A stretch of 24,429 bases of DNA from Micropruina sp. Its GTDB lineage: Bacteria; Actinomycetota; Actinomycetes; Propionibacteriales; Propionibacteriaceae. The notes beneath the pieces were generated by a model. That model saw nothing but the letters and a program-made list of their open reading frames with translations. It did no database searches and was not told where the DNA came from. Positions 1-7,823 of the stretch are shown here, one piece after another (within the stretch, counting starts at the first letter, position 1; the number at the start of each line of letters is the position of its first letter). The position numbers were made by a program, and so were the translations under genes. Location of the stretch: assembly GCA_016711105.1 (NCBI GenBank), contig JADJTO010000028.1, positions 1-24,429 on the forward strand, written 5' to 3'.

Positions 1-1671
1 GCCGTCGACGCTCACCCCCGCGGACGCCTTCAGCGAGATCTTGTTGCCCTTCAGGGCGAGGTCGGAGCCGGCCGAGTCGATGGTGATCCCCTGCGACCCT
101 TCGATCACGACCTTGCCGTCGGCGTGCAGCGTGATGGTCGTCCCGCTGTGATCCATCACCAGCGTGAGCTTCCCATCCGTGGTGGCGGCTCGGATGCCTT
201 CCTTACCGTCGGCGTCCACCAGATCGAGCCGGTGACCGCGTCGAGAGACCAGCGAGCGGCGGTTGATCGCCCCGGTACCGCCGTCCACGAGGTCAACCGG
301 GCCGGACGGCATGGTGTCCACACCGTTGAACAGTCCGCCCACCACCACGGGCCGGTTGACGTCACCGTGCTCGAAGGCGACCAGGACCTCATCGCCCACT
401 TCGGGCAGGATCTGCAGTCCCCGGTCCTTGCCGGCACCCAGTTGGACGGTCCGCGCCCAGTCGCTGACGTAGTCGTCGGAGAGCCAGGGGAAGGTGAGCT
501 TCACCCGGCCGGCGTCTTGTGGGTCGTTGGCGTCGGAGACCTGGGCGATGGTGATCCCGGCGCCGTTGCGTCGGGCGCCGCCGGCGGTGAGCCCGAGCAT
601 GGTGCGATCCCGCCTGCCGGTCACCGCGAAGGACGTGGTGTAGCCGGTCTGGGGGTCGAACCGGTGCCGGGAGGTGGTGATCGTGTACTTGCCGTCGAAG
701 GGTTCACCCAGCCCGTCGACGGTGACCGCCGCCCCGGCCCGTAACTCCGGCCTGCCCCGGGCCGTGCCTTCGAACTCGGCGAAGGAACTCGCCAGTTCAT
801 CGGCGAGCGCCTTGGTGGCGCCGTCCACTTCGGCCTGGGTGCGGTACGGGATGTCGGTGGCCACGAAGTTCGGCCCGCCGAAGGTCTTCGCGAGCTGGGC
901 CGGGGTCACCGTGGGTAGCTCGATCCGTTTCGTCTGGGCGGGCTGGGTCGCGGTGAGAGCCCGCTTGGTGGCCACGTCCCAGCCACGGACCTCGACCTCG
1001 GCCACCTGGGCGGCAGAGGTGAGCACCGAGCGGAACCGAAGCAGGTCCTTGCCCAGAGCCAGCACCAGGGGCTCGCTGTTCGCCGACCCTCCGGCGGACG
1101 GGGCGGCGCTGGCCTGGCTCGGCGCGGTGAACGCGAAGACGCCGTCGCGCACCGCCACCTCGAGGTTGGTCGCCCGGGCCAGCACCGAGAGCACTTCCCA
1201 GTCGGTCTGGCCGGTCTGGCTGTAGTGGTCGTAGACCGTGGTGGTCGAGGTGACCTCACCGACCCGCAGCCCCGCCCGTCGCGCGATCGCGGTGGCGATG
1301 TCGGACGCCGTCATCTGCAGGTAGCTGACCGTGCTCCGGCCGCGGAAGAACCGATGCAACTGGTCGTAGCCGCGAATCACGGTGAACGTGCCCGACTGGT
1401 CGAACTCCGCCTCCAGCGCCGTCACCTCGCCGGAGATCAGCGTCGTCGGCTGTGGACCGTCAGCCACCTGGACGCTCACCTTGGCCAGCGATCCGACCTT
1501 GACGCCCGCCGAGGACAGCACCAGGCGCTGCGGATCACGGAAGCGCAGCACGAAGGCGTCCGGCAACTGCTGGCTGTCGTCCACGTACGCCGAACTCAGC
1601 AAGGGCACGATGTCGGCGGGCAGCGGCTTGCCGTCGAACTCGACCAGGCAGGTGCTGGTGATGCTGTTCAT
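1..1671 (-). CDS. VgrG/gpV-like CIS baseplate spike protein (3' end outside window)
   Basis: The first 557 residues are visible, reading off the left edge. The product is the central spike that sits below the tube and punctures the target (Afp8/PVC8, VgrG and T4 gp27-gp5 class). Residues 1 to about 350 match a late-control-D/gp27-like hub. Residues about 370-450 form the gp5 OB fold: a segment with DPQDAGRVKLTFPW, then PEVGDEVLVAFEHGD and PVVVGGLFNG. From about 465 on there are short alternating beta repeats such as DGKLTLVMDHSGTTITLHAD, as expected for the gp5 needle. The ATG overlaps the stop of the upstream LysM gene by ATGA, so the two are translationally coupled. That order (LysM, then spike) is standard in eCIS loci. 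Family assignment is firm; total length is unknown. Confidence 0.9.
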   Translation of the reverse strand, partial: MNSITSTCLVEFDGKPLPADIVPLLSSAYVDDSQQLPDAFVLRFRDPQRLVLSSAGVKVGSLAKVSVQVADGPQPTTLISGEVTALEAEFDQSGTFTVIRGYDQLHRFFRGRSTVSYLQMTASDIATAIARRAGLRVGEVTSTTTVYDHYSQTGQTDWEVLSVLARATNLEVAVRDGVFAFTAPSQASAAPSAGGSANSEPLVLALGKDLLRFRSVLTSAAQVAEVEVRGWDVATKRALTATQPAQTKRIELPTVTPAQLAKTFGGPNFVATDIPYRTQAEVDGATKALADELASSFAEFEGTARGRPELRAGAAVTVDGLGEPFDGKYTITTSRHRFDPQTGYTTSFAVTGRRDRTMLGLTAGGARRNGAGITIAQVSDANDPQDAGRVKLTFPWLSDDYVSDWARTVQLGAGKDRGLQILPEVGDEVLVAFEHGDVNRPVVVGGLFNGVDTMPSGPVDLVDGGTGAINRRSLVSRRGHRLDLVDADGKEGIRAATTDGKLTLVMDHSGTTITLHADGKVVIEGSQGITIDSAGSDLALKGNKISLKASAGVSVDG

Positions 1672-2468
1672 CGGACCCCGACCAGGGTGGGTGAGAGCTC
1701 CTCGGGGCTGGGTAGCAGCAGCAGCGTCCCGGTCGGGACGCGGAGCGGATCGTCAATCTCGTTGAACGCGGCGAGGGCTCGCCAGGCCGTGGGATCGCCG
1801 TACTCGGCGAAGGCGATCGACGCCAGGCTGTCCCCGGCGATCGTCCGATGGACGCGGCGCACCTCGTAGCTGCCAGAGGTCGGGTTCTGCCGACGGAACG
1901 GCTCCCCCGGCATCTCTTCCAGTTGCACCGCGCAGGTGGCCCGGATCGGCGTGCCGTCCGAGCTGAAGAGGCTGAACTTCACACTGACCGAGGTGACGAA
2001 GGCGGGGAAGCTCGCGGTCGAACCCCAGTGCAGCACCACGATCGGCGGGGAGGGCTTCTTCTTGGCGATGCTTTCCGGCGTCGGCACGCAGCAGGTCAAC
2101 AGCAGCTCCACGGCTTTGACCACCGAACCGTCCTGGGCGCCCGTGGCGTCGAAGAACATCTCCACCGTCATCTTCGCCGGCTCCGACCCGGTGAACTCGG
2201 GAGGACCGGCCGTCTTCGACCCCTTGGATGGTTTCCTCTCCCACTTGGCCGACTTGGTGATCGTCACTTCCTTGGGGTTGAACTGGAACGGGACGACTCC
2301 GCGTTTGGCCCCCGCGGAGCCACCGGGCGAGGGGTCGTAGACGGTGAGCCGCGCCTTGTCCATCTGGGGACGACCCTTGACCGGCTTGCCCCCCGAGGAC
2401 TTGTCCCCGGGCTGGGCGAAGTCCGCCAAGGCGGCGGAGGTCATCAAGGCGATCTGTTTGCCTGTCAT
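1668..2468 (-). CDS. LysM-containing CIS tube-initiator/baseplate protein (Afp7-like)
   Basis: This 266-residue protein has a C-terminal LysM module at about residues 201-255 (VHRTIAGDSLASIAFAEYGD, then AFNEIDDPLRVPTGTLLLLP). Upstream is a beta-rich body with VPFQFNPKEVTITKSAKWE, typical of the gp53/Afp7-type proteins that join the last tube ring to the spike hub. The family's LysM is thought to clamp onto the baseplate hub rather than to bind cell wall. The N-terminal 35 residues are Lys/Gly/Ser-rich and probably flexible. The gene lies 12 bases after the second tube gene and overlaps the spike gene by 4 bases, so it belongs to the structural operon. The reading frame is intact, unlike several neighbours. 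Confidence 0.88.
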   Translation of the reverse strand: MTGKQIALMTSAALADFAQPGDKSSGGKPVKGRPQMDKARLTVYDPSPGGSAGAKRGVVPFQFNPKEVTITKSAKWERKPSKGSKTAGPPEFTGSEPAKMTVEMFFDATGAQDGSVVKAVELLLTCCVPTPESIAKKKPSPPIVVLHWGSTASFPAFVTSVSVKFSLFSSDGTPIRATCAVQLEEMPGEPFRRQNPTSGSYEVRRVHRTIAGDSLASIAFAEYGDPTAWRALAAFNEIDDPLRVPTGTLLLLPSPEELSPTLVGVR

Positions 2469-2480
2469 GTCCGTGCCGCC

Positions 2481-2930
2481 TCAGTTCCGCCCGCCGGCGC
2501 CACCCTGGGGCAGGAAGCCGTGGTGTGCCAGCTCGACCGTCTCCATGGCGACTTTCGGACTGTCCGGGTTCAGGCTCGGGCCGCTCCAGCGAACCGGGAT
2601 CACGCCGTCGAGGTTCCACACCGCAACCACGTCACGATCCCCGGTCATCGCGGTGATCGTCGCGGTCTGCCGCTTGACTCCGGAGGCGAAACTGCAGAGC
2701 CAGGCGGTCAGTTTGACGCTGTCGCGGCAGACTGGCCGACTGAGCTTCACGTTGCTGTACTTGATCCGAGACGGCAACTGCCACACGAAGCCGTTGTTGC
2801 CGCCCTCCTCGCGCTGCTCGATCACGACTTCGAGGCCGAGCCCTTCGCAGGTGTTGAACGCACCGATCTCGTCATCGTCGATCCGGACGCTGAAACAGAC
2901 GCTGACAGCCGGATCCTTGTTCTCACTCAT
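2481..2930 (-). CDS. CIS second tube protein (gp19/Hcp-like, Afp5-like)
   Basis: A 149-residue phage T4 gp19-type tube protein. The family pattern is visible: an N-terminal strand (VSVCFSVRIDDDEIGAFNTC), then a GLGLEVVIEQREEGG segment, then KLPSRIKYSNVKLSRPV-like text (here LPSRIKYSNVKLSRPV) and a C-terminal VAMETVELAHHGFLP strand. Actinobacterial and Afp-type clusters carry more than one tube paralogue. The copy next to the LysM and spike genes normally forms the tube-initiating ring on the baseplate, while the copy next to the sheath makes the shaft. A GAGGAGGG Shine-Dalgarno sequence lies about 13 bases before the ATG. The frame is intact. The assignment to the initiator position is by gene order, not by sequence. 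Confidence 0.9.
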   Translation of the reverse strand: MSENKDPAVSVCFSVRIDDDEIGAFNTCEGLGLEVVIEQREEGGNNGFVWQLPSRIKYSNVKLSRPVCRDSVKLTAWLCSFASGVKRQTATITAMTGDRDVVAVWNLDGVIPVRWSGPSLNPDSPKVAMETVELAHHGFLPQGGAGGRN

Positions 2931-2966
2931 GCTTGATCAGCCCTCCTCACCAGGCATCGCGGGGAG

Positions 2967-3884
2967 TCAGGCATCGCTGATCATCCCCGCTCGCTCCCGA
3001 TCCAGCCACAGTTCCTCCCGCAGCCGTGCCGCGAGAGGTTCGTAGAGCCGTCGGGCCATCTCGTCGAAATTGGCCGCGGAACCGGCGGCGGACGGCGCCG
3101 CAGCTGCGGCTGCGGGGGCGGGGGCGCTCGAGAGGTCTGTGGACGCCGACGCGCCTGCCGCGGTCGCTCCGCTGTCCTCGGTCTGACGCTGCAGGCCAAT
3201 CAGTGCGTCTTCGGGGTCAGGGTCGGCAGCGCCCAGGCCTGCGGCCGAGAACATGCTCGCAAACGACATTCCCTCGCCCGGTCGGGGACTCCGCTCCGGT
3301 GATCGCGGTGGCCCCACCTGCCGAGCCACCACCAGTGGCGGCTGTGCCTGCGTTGGGGTGAAGGAGCGTGCGGTCTGCGGGAACTGAACACTCGGCTCTG
3401 CGGGTTGGTCGAGGGAGGTGGCGGCGACCCGGCGCTGCACGCGGGCGATCGGACTGGCGACCCGGGTCGTCCCACCGATTCCGGGGCCCTCCGACGGCCT
3501 GGACGGCGCAGGCTGCGGCGCCCACGGCTCGACCGGGACGGCCGTCCCCAGTGGTCCGTTGACCGAGCCTGCGGGCTGACCGCTGTCGGAAGGGCTGGGG
3601 TGATCCCAGAGTGCGGCGGACGCCTCGACCGCGACCTCGGGACGCATCGATTCCTGGGCGTCCTGCCGTGCCGAGTGCCTGGCGACGACCAGCGGAACTT
3701 CGGTGAATCCCTGCGTCAACGGCTCGGTGGCGGGCTGAGCGGAGTCCAGGTGGCGGCTGACCGTCACGTCCGGGCCGCGCACATCCTCCGTCCCGGGCGC
3801 TGCGGACGCGGTGGGGGCCGTTGGCGCCTGCGACGGCTCGACCATGTGGCGTTGGACCGGAGCCACGGCGACCCGGGTCGGCAA
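2967..3884 (-). CDS. C-terminal fragment of long Pro/Ala-rich CIS-cluster protein (frameshifted)
   Basis: This open frame begins at a TTG inside low-complexity sequence and has no ribosome-binding site of its own. It reads as the natural continuation of the upstream 5190-starting gene after a one-base frameshift around 3886-3925. The text is Pro/Ala/Ser-rich with recurring VQR, VVARQ and PPLVVAR pieces. It ends in a confident amphipathic helix, FDEMARRLYEPLAARL followed by REELWLDRERAGMISDA. A C-terminal LREEL.LDRERAG helix is, as far as I remember, common in the equivalent protein of other actinobacterial CIS clusters. Function is unknown; a scaffold or linker role inside the particle is only a guess. 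The rejoined gene would be 2967-5190, about 740 residues. Confidence 0.6.
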   Translation of the reverse strand: MPTRVAVAPVQRHMVEPSQAPTAPTASAAPGTEDVRGPDVTVSRHLDSAQPATEPLTQGFTEVPLVVARHSARQDAQESMRPEVAVEASAALWDHPSPSDSGQPAGSVNGPLGTAVPVEPWAPQPAPSRPSEGPGIGGTTRVASPIARVQRRVAATSLDQPAEPSVQFPQTARSFTPTQAQPPLVVARQVGPPRSPERSPRPGEGMSFASMFSAAGLGAADPDPEDALIGLQRQTEDSGATAAGASASTDLSSAPAPAAAAAAPSAAGSAANFDEMARRLYEPLAARLREELWLDRERAGMISDA

Positions 3885-5190
3885 CGATCCGCCTTCCCGG
3901 AGACCACGACCTGCCCTCGGGTGACGCCGGCTGTTCCAGCGCCGGCAGTTCCCGCAATAGCAGGGGCGGAAGATCGAACGTCGGGCCGCGCGGCACCGAG
4001 CCCTCCGCCTGCTCCGCCCGTTGGACGACGGTCGCGTGCGGACGGTCCACGTGCGGCTCGTCAGCGTTGTAACTGAGGCGTTGCACAGGCGGCTCGGCCG
4101 GAACCGCTATTCGCGGGCTGATCGGCTCCGCGGTCGAACTCAGCGAGGTGGTCAGCGTCCGGGCGCCGAGGGTTGGGGCGTCGGGCAATACTCCGGCCGC
4201 TGCCCGCTGCAGCGCCAATGCCGGAACCGTGCGCCCCAGCGATGGCGATCGCGGGGCCACCACGGGAAGGTCGGACGTGGCCGGCGGGCTGACCGGCTGC
4301 GGTGTCACCGACGGGCTGACCGCACTCGGCGTGGCCGGCGGGCTGACCGCGCTCGGCGTGGCCGGGCTGACCGGATTCGGCGTAGCCGGCGAGCGGACCG
4401 GATCCGGCGTCACCGCCGGCCAGACCGCATCCGGCGTGGCCACCGACTCCGCCAGTCTGCTCACCAGCGGCTCCGTTCCGGCTTCAACGGGCTGGCTCGG
4501 GTCGCTGATGACTGCCTCCATCAGACCTGGCAGTTCCGGGTCGGCGTCGCCCGCGCGATCCGCGGCCTGTGAAGAGAAGAGTTCGGGGCCCCTTGCCACC
4601 GGTGCTGCGGCGAGCGGCAGTCGCTGCACCGCAGGCTGGCTAGCCGCTGCCGGCGCTCGCCGCGCCTCCCCAGCGGCATCCCGCGGCTCGACCGGTGCGG
4701 CGACCGGCCGGTCCGGCACGGGGTCGGCGGGGGCCGAGGACGATGCCGAGTCGACCAGGAGAGGCAACTCCAGGGGGACTGTCTGCAGGTCGGCGGACCC
4801 CGCGTCCCAGCTCGTCCGGCGCTGCACCTGAGCTGTCGGGCGGCGCTCCGCGCGACGCACCGGGAGTTCGGGGCCGTCGTGGAGCTGCGGTCGGCCCGGT
4901 GAGACCAGCCCCGAAGCCAGCCCGCCGGCCGATGGGTCCACCTGGTGGCTCAGCGGGGCGAGGAAGCTGGGGTTGGCGAAGGTGGCCAGGGAGTCCCGGA
5001 ATACGTCGTTGATCGCGATCGGCATGATCGGCTGGACGAGGGTGCGCTGGAGACGGGGACGTCGCGCCACTCCTGGCGCGAGGGGCCGTCCGAGGTACCC
5101 AAGGGGCGGGGGGCGGGGGGCGGTGGCAGGGGTGGTGGTCGGCGCGAAGCGCGCCGTGAGCCTGTCCAGCGGGCTGTTCCACCACGCCAC
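3217..5190 (-). CDS. N-terminal part of long Pro-rich CIS-cluster protein (frameshifted near 3.9 kb)
   Basis: An unidentified protein located between DUF6760 and tube 2. I chose the GTG at 5190 because GGAGG (5199-5203) lies 8 bases before it; the upstream in-frame GTG at 5199 overlaps that Shine-Dalgarno. The first 80 residues look folded (VAWWNSPLDRLTARFAP, LVQPIMPIAINDVFRDSLAT, PSFLAPLSHQVDPS). The rest is Pro/Ala/Val-rich and includes a run of 9-residue repeats of the type SAVSPPATP (27-bp DNA repeat at 4274-4432). Natural-looking coding text ends near 3900. Beyond that this frame reads Arg/Gly-rich shadow while the next frame (2967-3884) becomes natural, so one extra base (or two missing) is likely at about 3886-3925. 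In tailed phages this slot, after the tail chaperones, holds the tape measure, but this protein lacks the long coiled-coil character of one. Confidence 0.6.
   Translation of the reverse strand: MAWWNSPLDRLTARFAPTTTPATAPRPPPLGYLGRPLAPGVARRPRLQRTLVQPIMPIAINDVFRDSLATFANPSFLAPLSHQVDPSAGGLASGLVSPGRPQLHDGPELPVRRAERRPTAQVQRRTSWDAGSADLQTVPLELPLLVDSASSSAPADPVPDRPVAAPVEPRDAAGEARRAPAAASQPAVQRLPLAAAPVARGPELFSSQAADRAGDADPELPGLMEAVISDPSQPVEAGTEPLVSRLAESVATPDAVWPAVTPDPVRSPATPNPVSPATPSAVSPPATPSAVSPSVTPQPVSPPATSDLPVVAPRSPSLGRTVPALALQRAAAGVLPDAPTLGARTLTTSLSSTAEPISPRIAVPAEPPVQRLSYNADEPHVDRPHATVVQRAEQAEGSVPRGPTFDLPPLLLRELPALEQPASPEGRSWSPGRRIVADPGRRGSGPTPHGRAVAGANGPHRVRSARDGGCARPGRDGQPPPGLRSARHRAVDAGIHRSSAGRRQALGTAGRPGIDASRGRGRGVRRTLGSPQPFRQRSARRLGQRTTGDGRPGRAVGAAACAVQAVGGPRNRWDDPGRQSDRPRAAPGRRHLPRPTRRAECSVPADRTLLHPNAGTAATGGGSAGGATAITGAESPTGRGNVVCEHVLGRRPGRCRP
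4274..4432. repeat. 27-bp tandem repeat encoding a 9-residue Pro/Ser/Ala unit
   Basis: Six adjacent units start at 4274, 4301, 4328, 4355, 4379 and 4406. Five are 27 bp and the fourth is 24 bp, so all preserve the frame. On the coding (minus) strand each encodes a variant of SAVSPPATP. A partial seventh copy follows at 4433. Such repeats expand and contract by slippage, so the length is probably variable between strains. Confidence 0.8.
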
Positions 5191-5198
5191 CGTGTTCA

Positions 5199-5203
5199 CC
5201 TCC
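5199..5203 (-). promoter_or_regulatory. Ribosome-binding site deciding the start of the Pro-rich gene
   Basis: GGAGG on the minus strand is spaced 8 bases from the GTG at 5190. It overlaps the first base of the alternative GTG at 5199, which argues for the downstream start. Confidence 0.6.
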
Positions 5204-5212
5204 TCGATCAGT

Positions 5213-5365
5213 TCAGTTCTCCTGGATGCGCGTGTTCAGGGCCGCAACCTCGGTCACGAATCGCTGCCGCTCGCGATGGTCGAGGTCGAGGATGTCGTCG
5301 CGTGACCAGTGCAGGTAGTAGGCGATGTACGCGACCTCGGCGTAGAGCCGCTCGGGCGCGTACAT
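5213..5365 (-). CDS. DUF6760-like small CIS protein (50 aa)
   Basis: A 50-residue protein starting MYAPERLYAEVAYIAYYLHW and ending TRIQEN. It matches my memory of the DUF6760 family, small proteins with an EEVAYIAYYxHWxxxEILxLxHxERxxW pattern found in phage-like and CIS clusters. It starts 2 bases after the TAG of the 144-residue chaperone-like gene, so re-initiation is possible. It also lies in the -1 frame of that gene, with a GGGGG run just before the stop, so it could be made as a C-terminal extension by -1 frameshifting, as with phage tail assembly chaperones. Its place between the tube gene and the long downstream gene fits that. Helical throughout by eye; no membrane segment. Confidence 0.8.
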   Translation of the reverse strand: MYAPERLYAEVAYIAYYLHWSRDDILDLDHRERQRFVTEVAALNTRIQEN

Positions 5366-5367
5366 CG

Positions 5368-5377
5368 CTATTCCCCC
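5368..5377 (-). promoter_or_regulatory. Candidate -1 ribosomal frameshift site before TAG
   Basis: The minus strand reads CTG GGG GAA TAG. Slipping one base back at G-GGG re-pairs the P-site Gly tRNA perfectly and reads GGG GGA ATA GCG ATG, joining the 144-residue frame to the DUF6760 frame without a stop. The A-site pairing (GAA to GGA) would carry one mismatch, so this is not a canonical X-XXY-YYZ heptamer. Confidence 0.35.
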
Positions 5378-5802
5378 AGGCGGCCACCGGCGACGTCGAC
5401 CGCGAACCGGTGTTGACAGGACGGGCAGGTGACCGCCGCCCGGGTGTGCCCCTCGGTGTTCACCCGGCGATAGAGGTCCTGCAGGAAGGCGAGATCGGCG
5501 GCGAACAGGTTCTCCACGACCCCGGCGTGGATGTCGGTGACGCTCCCGATCCTGGTGATCACCCGAGCCAACAGGACGACAGTGAGGTAGGCCGGATTCT
5601 CCCGCACCCGGTCGTCCCGCAACGGGATCAACTCGTCGCGGGCCGTGGCCAACCGCATCACCCCGTCGCGATGGACGGCCCCTGCGGCGTCCACGTAACC
5701 GCGTGGCAGCACGAACGCGAACTCGGTGGTGAGTGGCTCCGGCTTCGGCGCCGCGGGTTCGACGCGGACGTCCCGCTCCTCAGCCAACGAGCCGCGGCGC
5801 AT
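5368..5802 (-). CDS. Tail-assembly-chaperone-like CIS protein with C-terminal Cys/His knuckle
   Basis: A 144-residue protein with start ATG at 5802; the TGATG overlap with the tube gene means coupled translation. Residues about 25-50 are beta-rich (TTEFAFVLPRGYVDAAGAVH). Residues 60-115 are helical (NPAYLTVVLLARVITRIGSV, then ENLFAADLAFLQDLYRRVN). The tail carries CPSCQHRF at 126-133, a half zinc-ribbon. The pattern and position agree with phage tail-assembly proteins (gp41/E type) that keep the tube or tape measure soluble. I infer the chaperone role from position and length, not from a decisive motif. The stop TAG follows a G5 run (minus strand, 5377-5373) that could allow -1 slippage into the DUF6760 frame. 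An upstream extension of this frame to 6618 is shadow of the tube and sheath genes. Confidence 0.7.
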   Translation of the reverse strand: MRRGSLAEERDVRVEPAAPKPEPLTTEFAFVLPRGYVDAAGAVHRDGVMRLATARDELIPLRDDRVRENPAYLTVVLLARVITRIGSVTDIHAGVVENLFAADLAFLQDLYRRVNTEGHTRAAVTCPSCQHRFAVDVAGGRLGE

Positions 5803-6245
5803 CACTCGACCTCGATGCTCTCGCAGGTAAGCACGAGCTTCTCGGTCAGGTACGAGGTGTCGCCGGCCTTCAGGCTGCCGATCTCCAGGCTCTTCGGCCA
5901 GGCGTTGGTCAACTTGTACCGCTTCACCGGGTTGCCCTCGAAGTCGAAGACGATGATCGCCCCGCCCTTGCGAACGTCGGCCATCTTGCCGAACCGGCTG
6001 TCCTTGACCCACTTCTCGAAGCTGTTGTCCGAGGTCAGGCCCCGGGTGAGGGTGATGTCCGGCGCCTTGGGGCGACCGGGCAGTCGGCGGAGCTGGAACT
6101 TTCCGTCCGGCCCGTTCTCCTTGTACTCGACCACGTCCTGCTCGATCTTGAGGCCGCTGACCTCGGTGATGGACTTGATCGTGATGCCGTCGAACTCCAG
6201 CCCGAAGGAGTGACCTACGCTGCTGTCGCCTGCGGGAAGTGCCAT
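5802..6245 (-). CDS. CIS inner tube protein (gp19/Hcp-like, Afp1-like)
   Basis: A 147-residue T4 gp19-type tube subunit. Seen: GHSFGLEFDGITIKSITEVS, then GLKIEQDVVEYKENGPDGK, then RLPGRPKAPDITLTRGLTSD, NSFEKWVKDSRFGK, and a C-terminal KLVLTCESIEVE strand. This order of motifs is diagnostic of the phage tail tube/Hcp fold. It lies 30 bases after the sheath gene, the invariant sheath-tube pairing of contractile systems, and therefore most probably forms the main shaft. A Shine-Dalgarno-like AAAGGCAGG lies upstream of the ATG. The frame is intact and ends in TGATG with the next gene. Confidence 0.94.
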   Translation of the reverse strand: MALPAGDSSVGHSFGLEFDGITIKSITEVSGLKIEQDVVEYKENGPDGKFQLRRLPGRPKAPDITLTRGLTSDNSFEKWVKDSRFGKMADVRKGGAIIVFDFEGNPVKRYKLTNAWPKSLEIGSLKAGDTSYLTEKLVLTCESIEVE

Positions 6246-6275
6246 GATGCGCCTGCCTTTCTAGGTTCGGGGTTG

Positions 6276-7823
6276 CTATTCGCTGACCAGCGAGGTGCCA
6301 CCGGAGAACTGGGCCAACCGGAAGATCACGAACTCCGCCGGCTTGACCGGGGCGACCCCGATCTCGCAGACCACCTGACCGGCGTCGATGCCCTCGCTCG
6401 GGTTGGTCTCGGAGTCGCACTTGACGTAGAACGCCTCGTCCGGGGTGCTGCCGAACAGGGCGCCGGCCCGCCACTCCTGAACCAGGAACGCCGCGATCGT
6501 CCGCCGGATCTTCGCCCACAGGGCCTGGTCGTTGGGTTCGAACACCACCCAGTTCGTCCCGTTGAGGATCGAGGACTCGAGATAGTTGAACAGCCGCCGG
6601 ACGTTGAGGTAACGCCAAGCCGGATCAGACGACAGCGTCCGGGCACCCCAGATTCGGATGCCGCGGCCGGAGAAGGCACGGATGCAGTTGATCCCCGCCG
6701 GGTTGAGCAGGTCGTGCTCGTTGCGGGTGATGTTGATCTCGATGTCGATCACCCCGCGGATCACCTCGTTGGCCGGCGCCTTGTGCACCCCTCGGGTGTC
6801 GTCGTTGCGACCCCAGATGCCGGCGACATGACCGGACGGCGGCATGTACGACAGCAGACCGGTGAGCGGATTCATGGTCTGGATCCACGGCCAGTAGAGC
6901 GTGGCGTACATCGAGTCGTAGCGCGCCTTGTCGACCCGCCATTCCTTGATCTGCTGGGCGTTGAACCCGGGCGGCGCGTCGAGGATCGCGATCCGGTCAC
7001 CCATCAGCTCGCAGTGGGCAATCATCGCGGTCTGCACCGCCTGCACGGTGTCCAGGTCGATGGCGCCCTGTTGGTAGGCGCTCATCAGGTCGGGGACGCA
7101 GAGCATGGTGATCTCTTCGATCGCCTCAAGGCCTGCGAAGCCGCTGCGTTCGGCGACGTCGCCGACGTAGTCGTCAGCGCTCAGGCGACTCGCCGTCTGC
7201 GCCGGCGGGGCGAGAAGGGTGGTCTCGGAGTTGGGCGGCCGTTCCACCGTGCCGGCGCTGGCCTCCTCGACCGTGATCAGCTTCGAGGCGGCGTTGACCA
7301 TGGTGACCACGTTCTGCTTGCCCTTGCCCAGGGAGGCCTGGTCGAACTCCTCCACCACCTGGCCGCCGCGCTTGACCAGCAGTTTGAACAGATCGGCGGC
7401 CGGGCTTTCGCCTCCCGGATCCGCAATCTGGACGGTGACCTCCCCCGGCTGCACAGCAGGGTCGATCACGCTGACCTGGAGGCGGCCGATCTGCGCGGTC
7501 GGCGCTCCCGGAAGTTCCTTGGCGCGGAGGCTGCGCGCCGGCGGGACGTCCGGTCCGGCGTCCTGACCGATGCGGACGATGTAGCAGTTGCCGCCGCCGT
7601 TCATGAAGTAGCCATAGACGGACTGGGCCAGATAGCTGCCGGCCAGGAAACCACCGAACGTCGAGGTGAACTCGGTCCAGTTGCTGACCAGCAGCGGCCG
7701 GTTGAACGGCCCCGCTTCGGCCAGCCCGACGAACGCGGCGATGGCCGTGCCCACACCGGCGAGCGGGCGCGCACCGGCTGCGACTTCCTCGACGTAGACC
7801 CCTGGCGACTGGTAGGTCGGCAT
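6276..7823 (-). CDS. CIS contractile tail sheath protein
   Basis: A 515-residue sheath subunit. The N-terminus PTYQSPGVYVEEVAAGARPL and the next strand (IAAFVGLAEAGPFNRP) are the classic start of phage and CIS sheaths, where the N-arm links neighbouring subunits. The C-terminal domain has WRYLNVRRLFNYLESSI, FEPNDQALWAKIRRTIAAFL and the final PAEFVIFRLAQF, which hold the inter-subunit mesh. The middle (about residues 135-250) is the variable outer domain. The ATG at 7823 was chosen because the conserved N-arm starts there and AGGAG lies 7 bases upstream; the frame is open further upstream but shows no sheath sequence. It is the first gene of the structural operon. Only one sheath gene is seen, as is usual for actinobacterial CIS. 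Confidence 0.95.
   Translation of the reverse strand: MPTYQSPGVYVEEVAAGARPLAGVGTAIAAFVGLAEAGPFNRPLLVSNWTEFTSTFGGFLAGSYLAQSVYGYFMNGGGNCYIVRIGQDAGPDVPPARSLRAKELPGAPTAQIGRLQVSVIDPAVQPGEVTVQIADPGGESPAADLFKLLVKRGGQVVEEFDQASLGKGKQNVVTMVNAASKLITVEEASAGTVERPPNSETTLLAPPAQTASRLSADDYVGDVAERSGFAGLEAIEEITMLCVPDLMSAYQQGAIDLDTVQAVQTAMIAHCELMGDRIAILDAPPGFNAQQIKEWRVDKARYDSMYATLYWPWIQTMNPLTGLLSYMPPSGHVAGIWGRNDDTRGVHKAPANEVIRGVIDIEINITRNEHDLLNPAGINCIRAFSGRGIRIWGARTLSSDPAWRYLNVRRLFNYLESSILNGTNWVVFEPNDQALWAKIRRTIAAFLVQEWRAGALFGSTPDEAFYVKCDSETNPSEGIDAGQVVCEIGVAPVKPAEFVIFRLAQFSGGTSLVSE

Noticed and set aside
1848..2936. 362-residue open frame on the plus strand
   Set aside because: Antisense to the LysM and tube genes, which have clear family signatures; low-complexity Arg/His text.
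3217..5190. Pro-rich protein as the CIS tape measure
   Set aside because: Its position fits the phage tape-measure slot, but it lacks extended heptad or TM character, and CIS tape measures (Afp14-like) usually lie in the later part of the cluster, outside this window.
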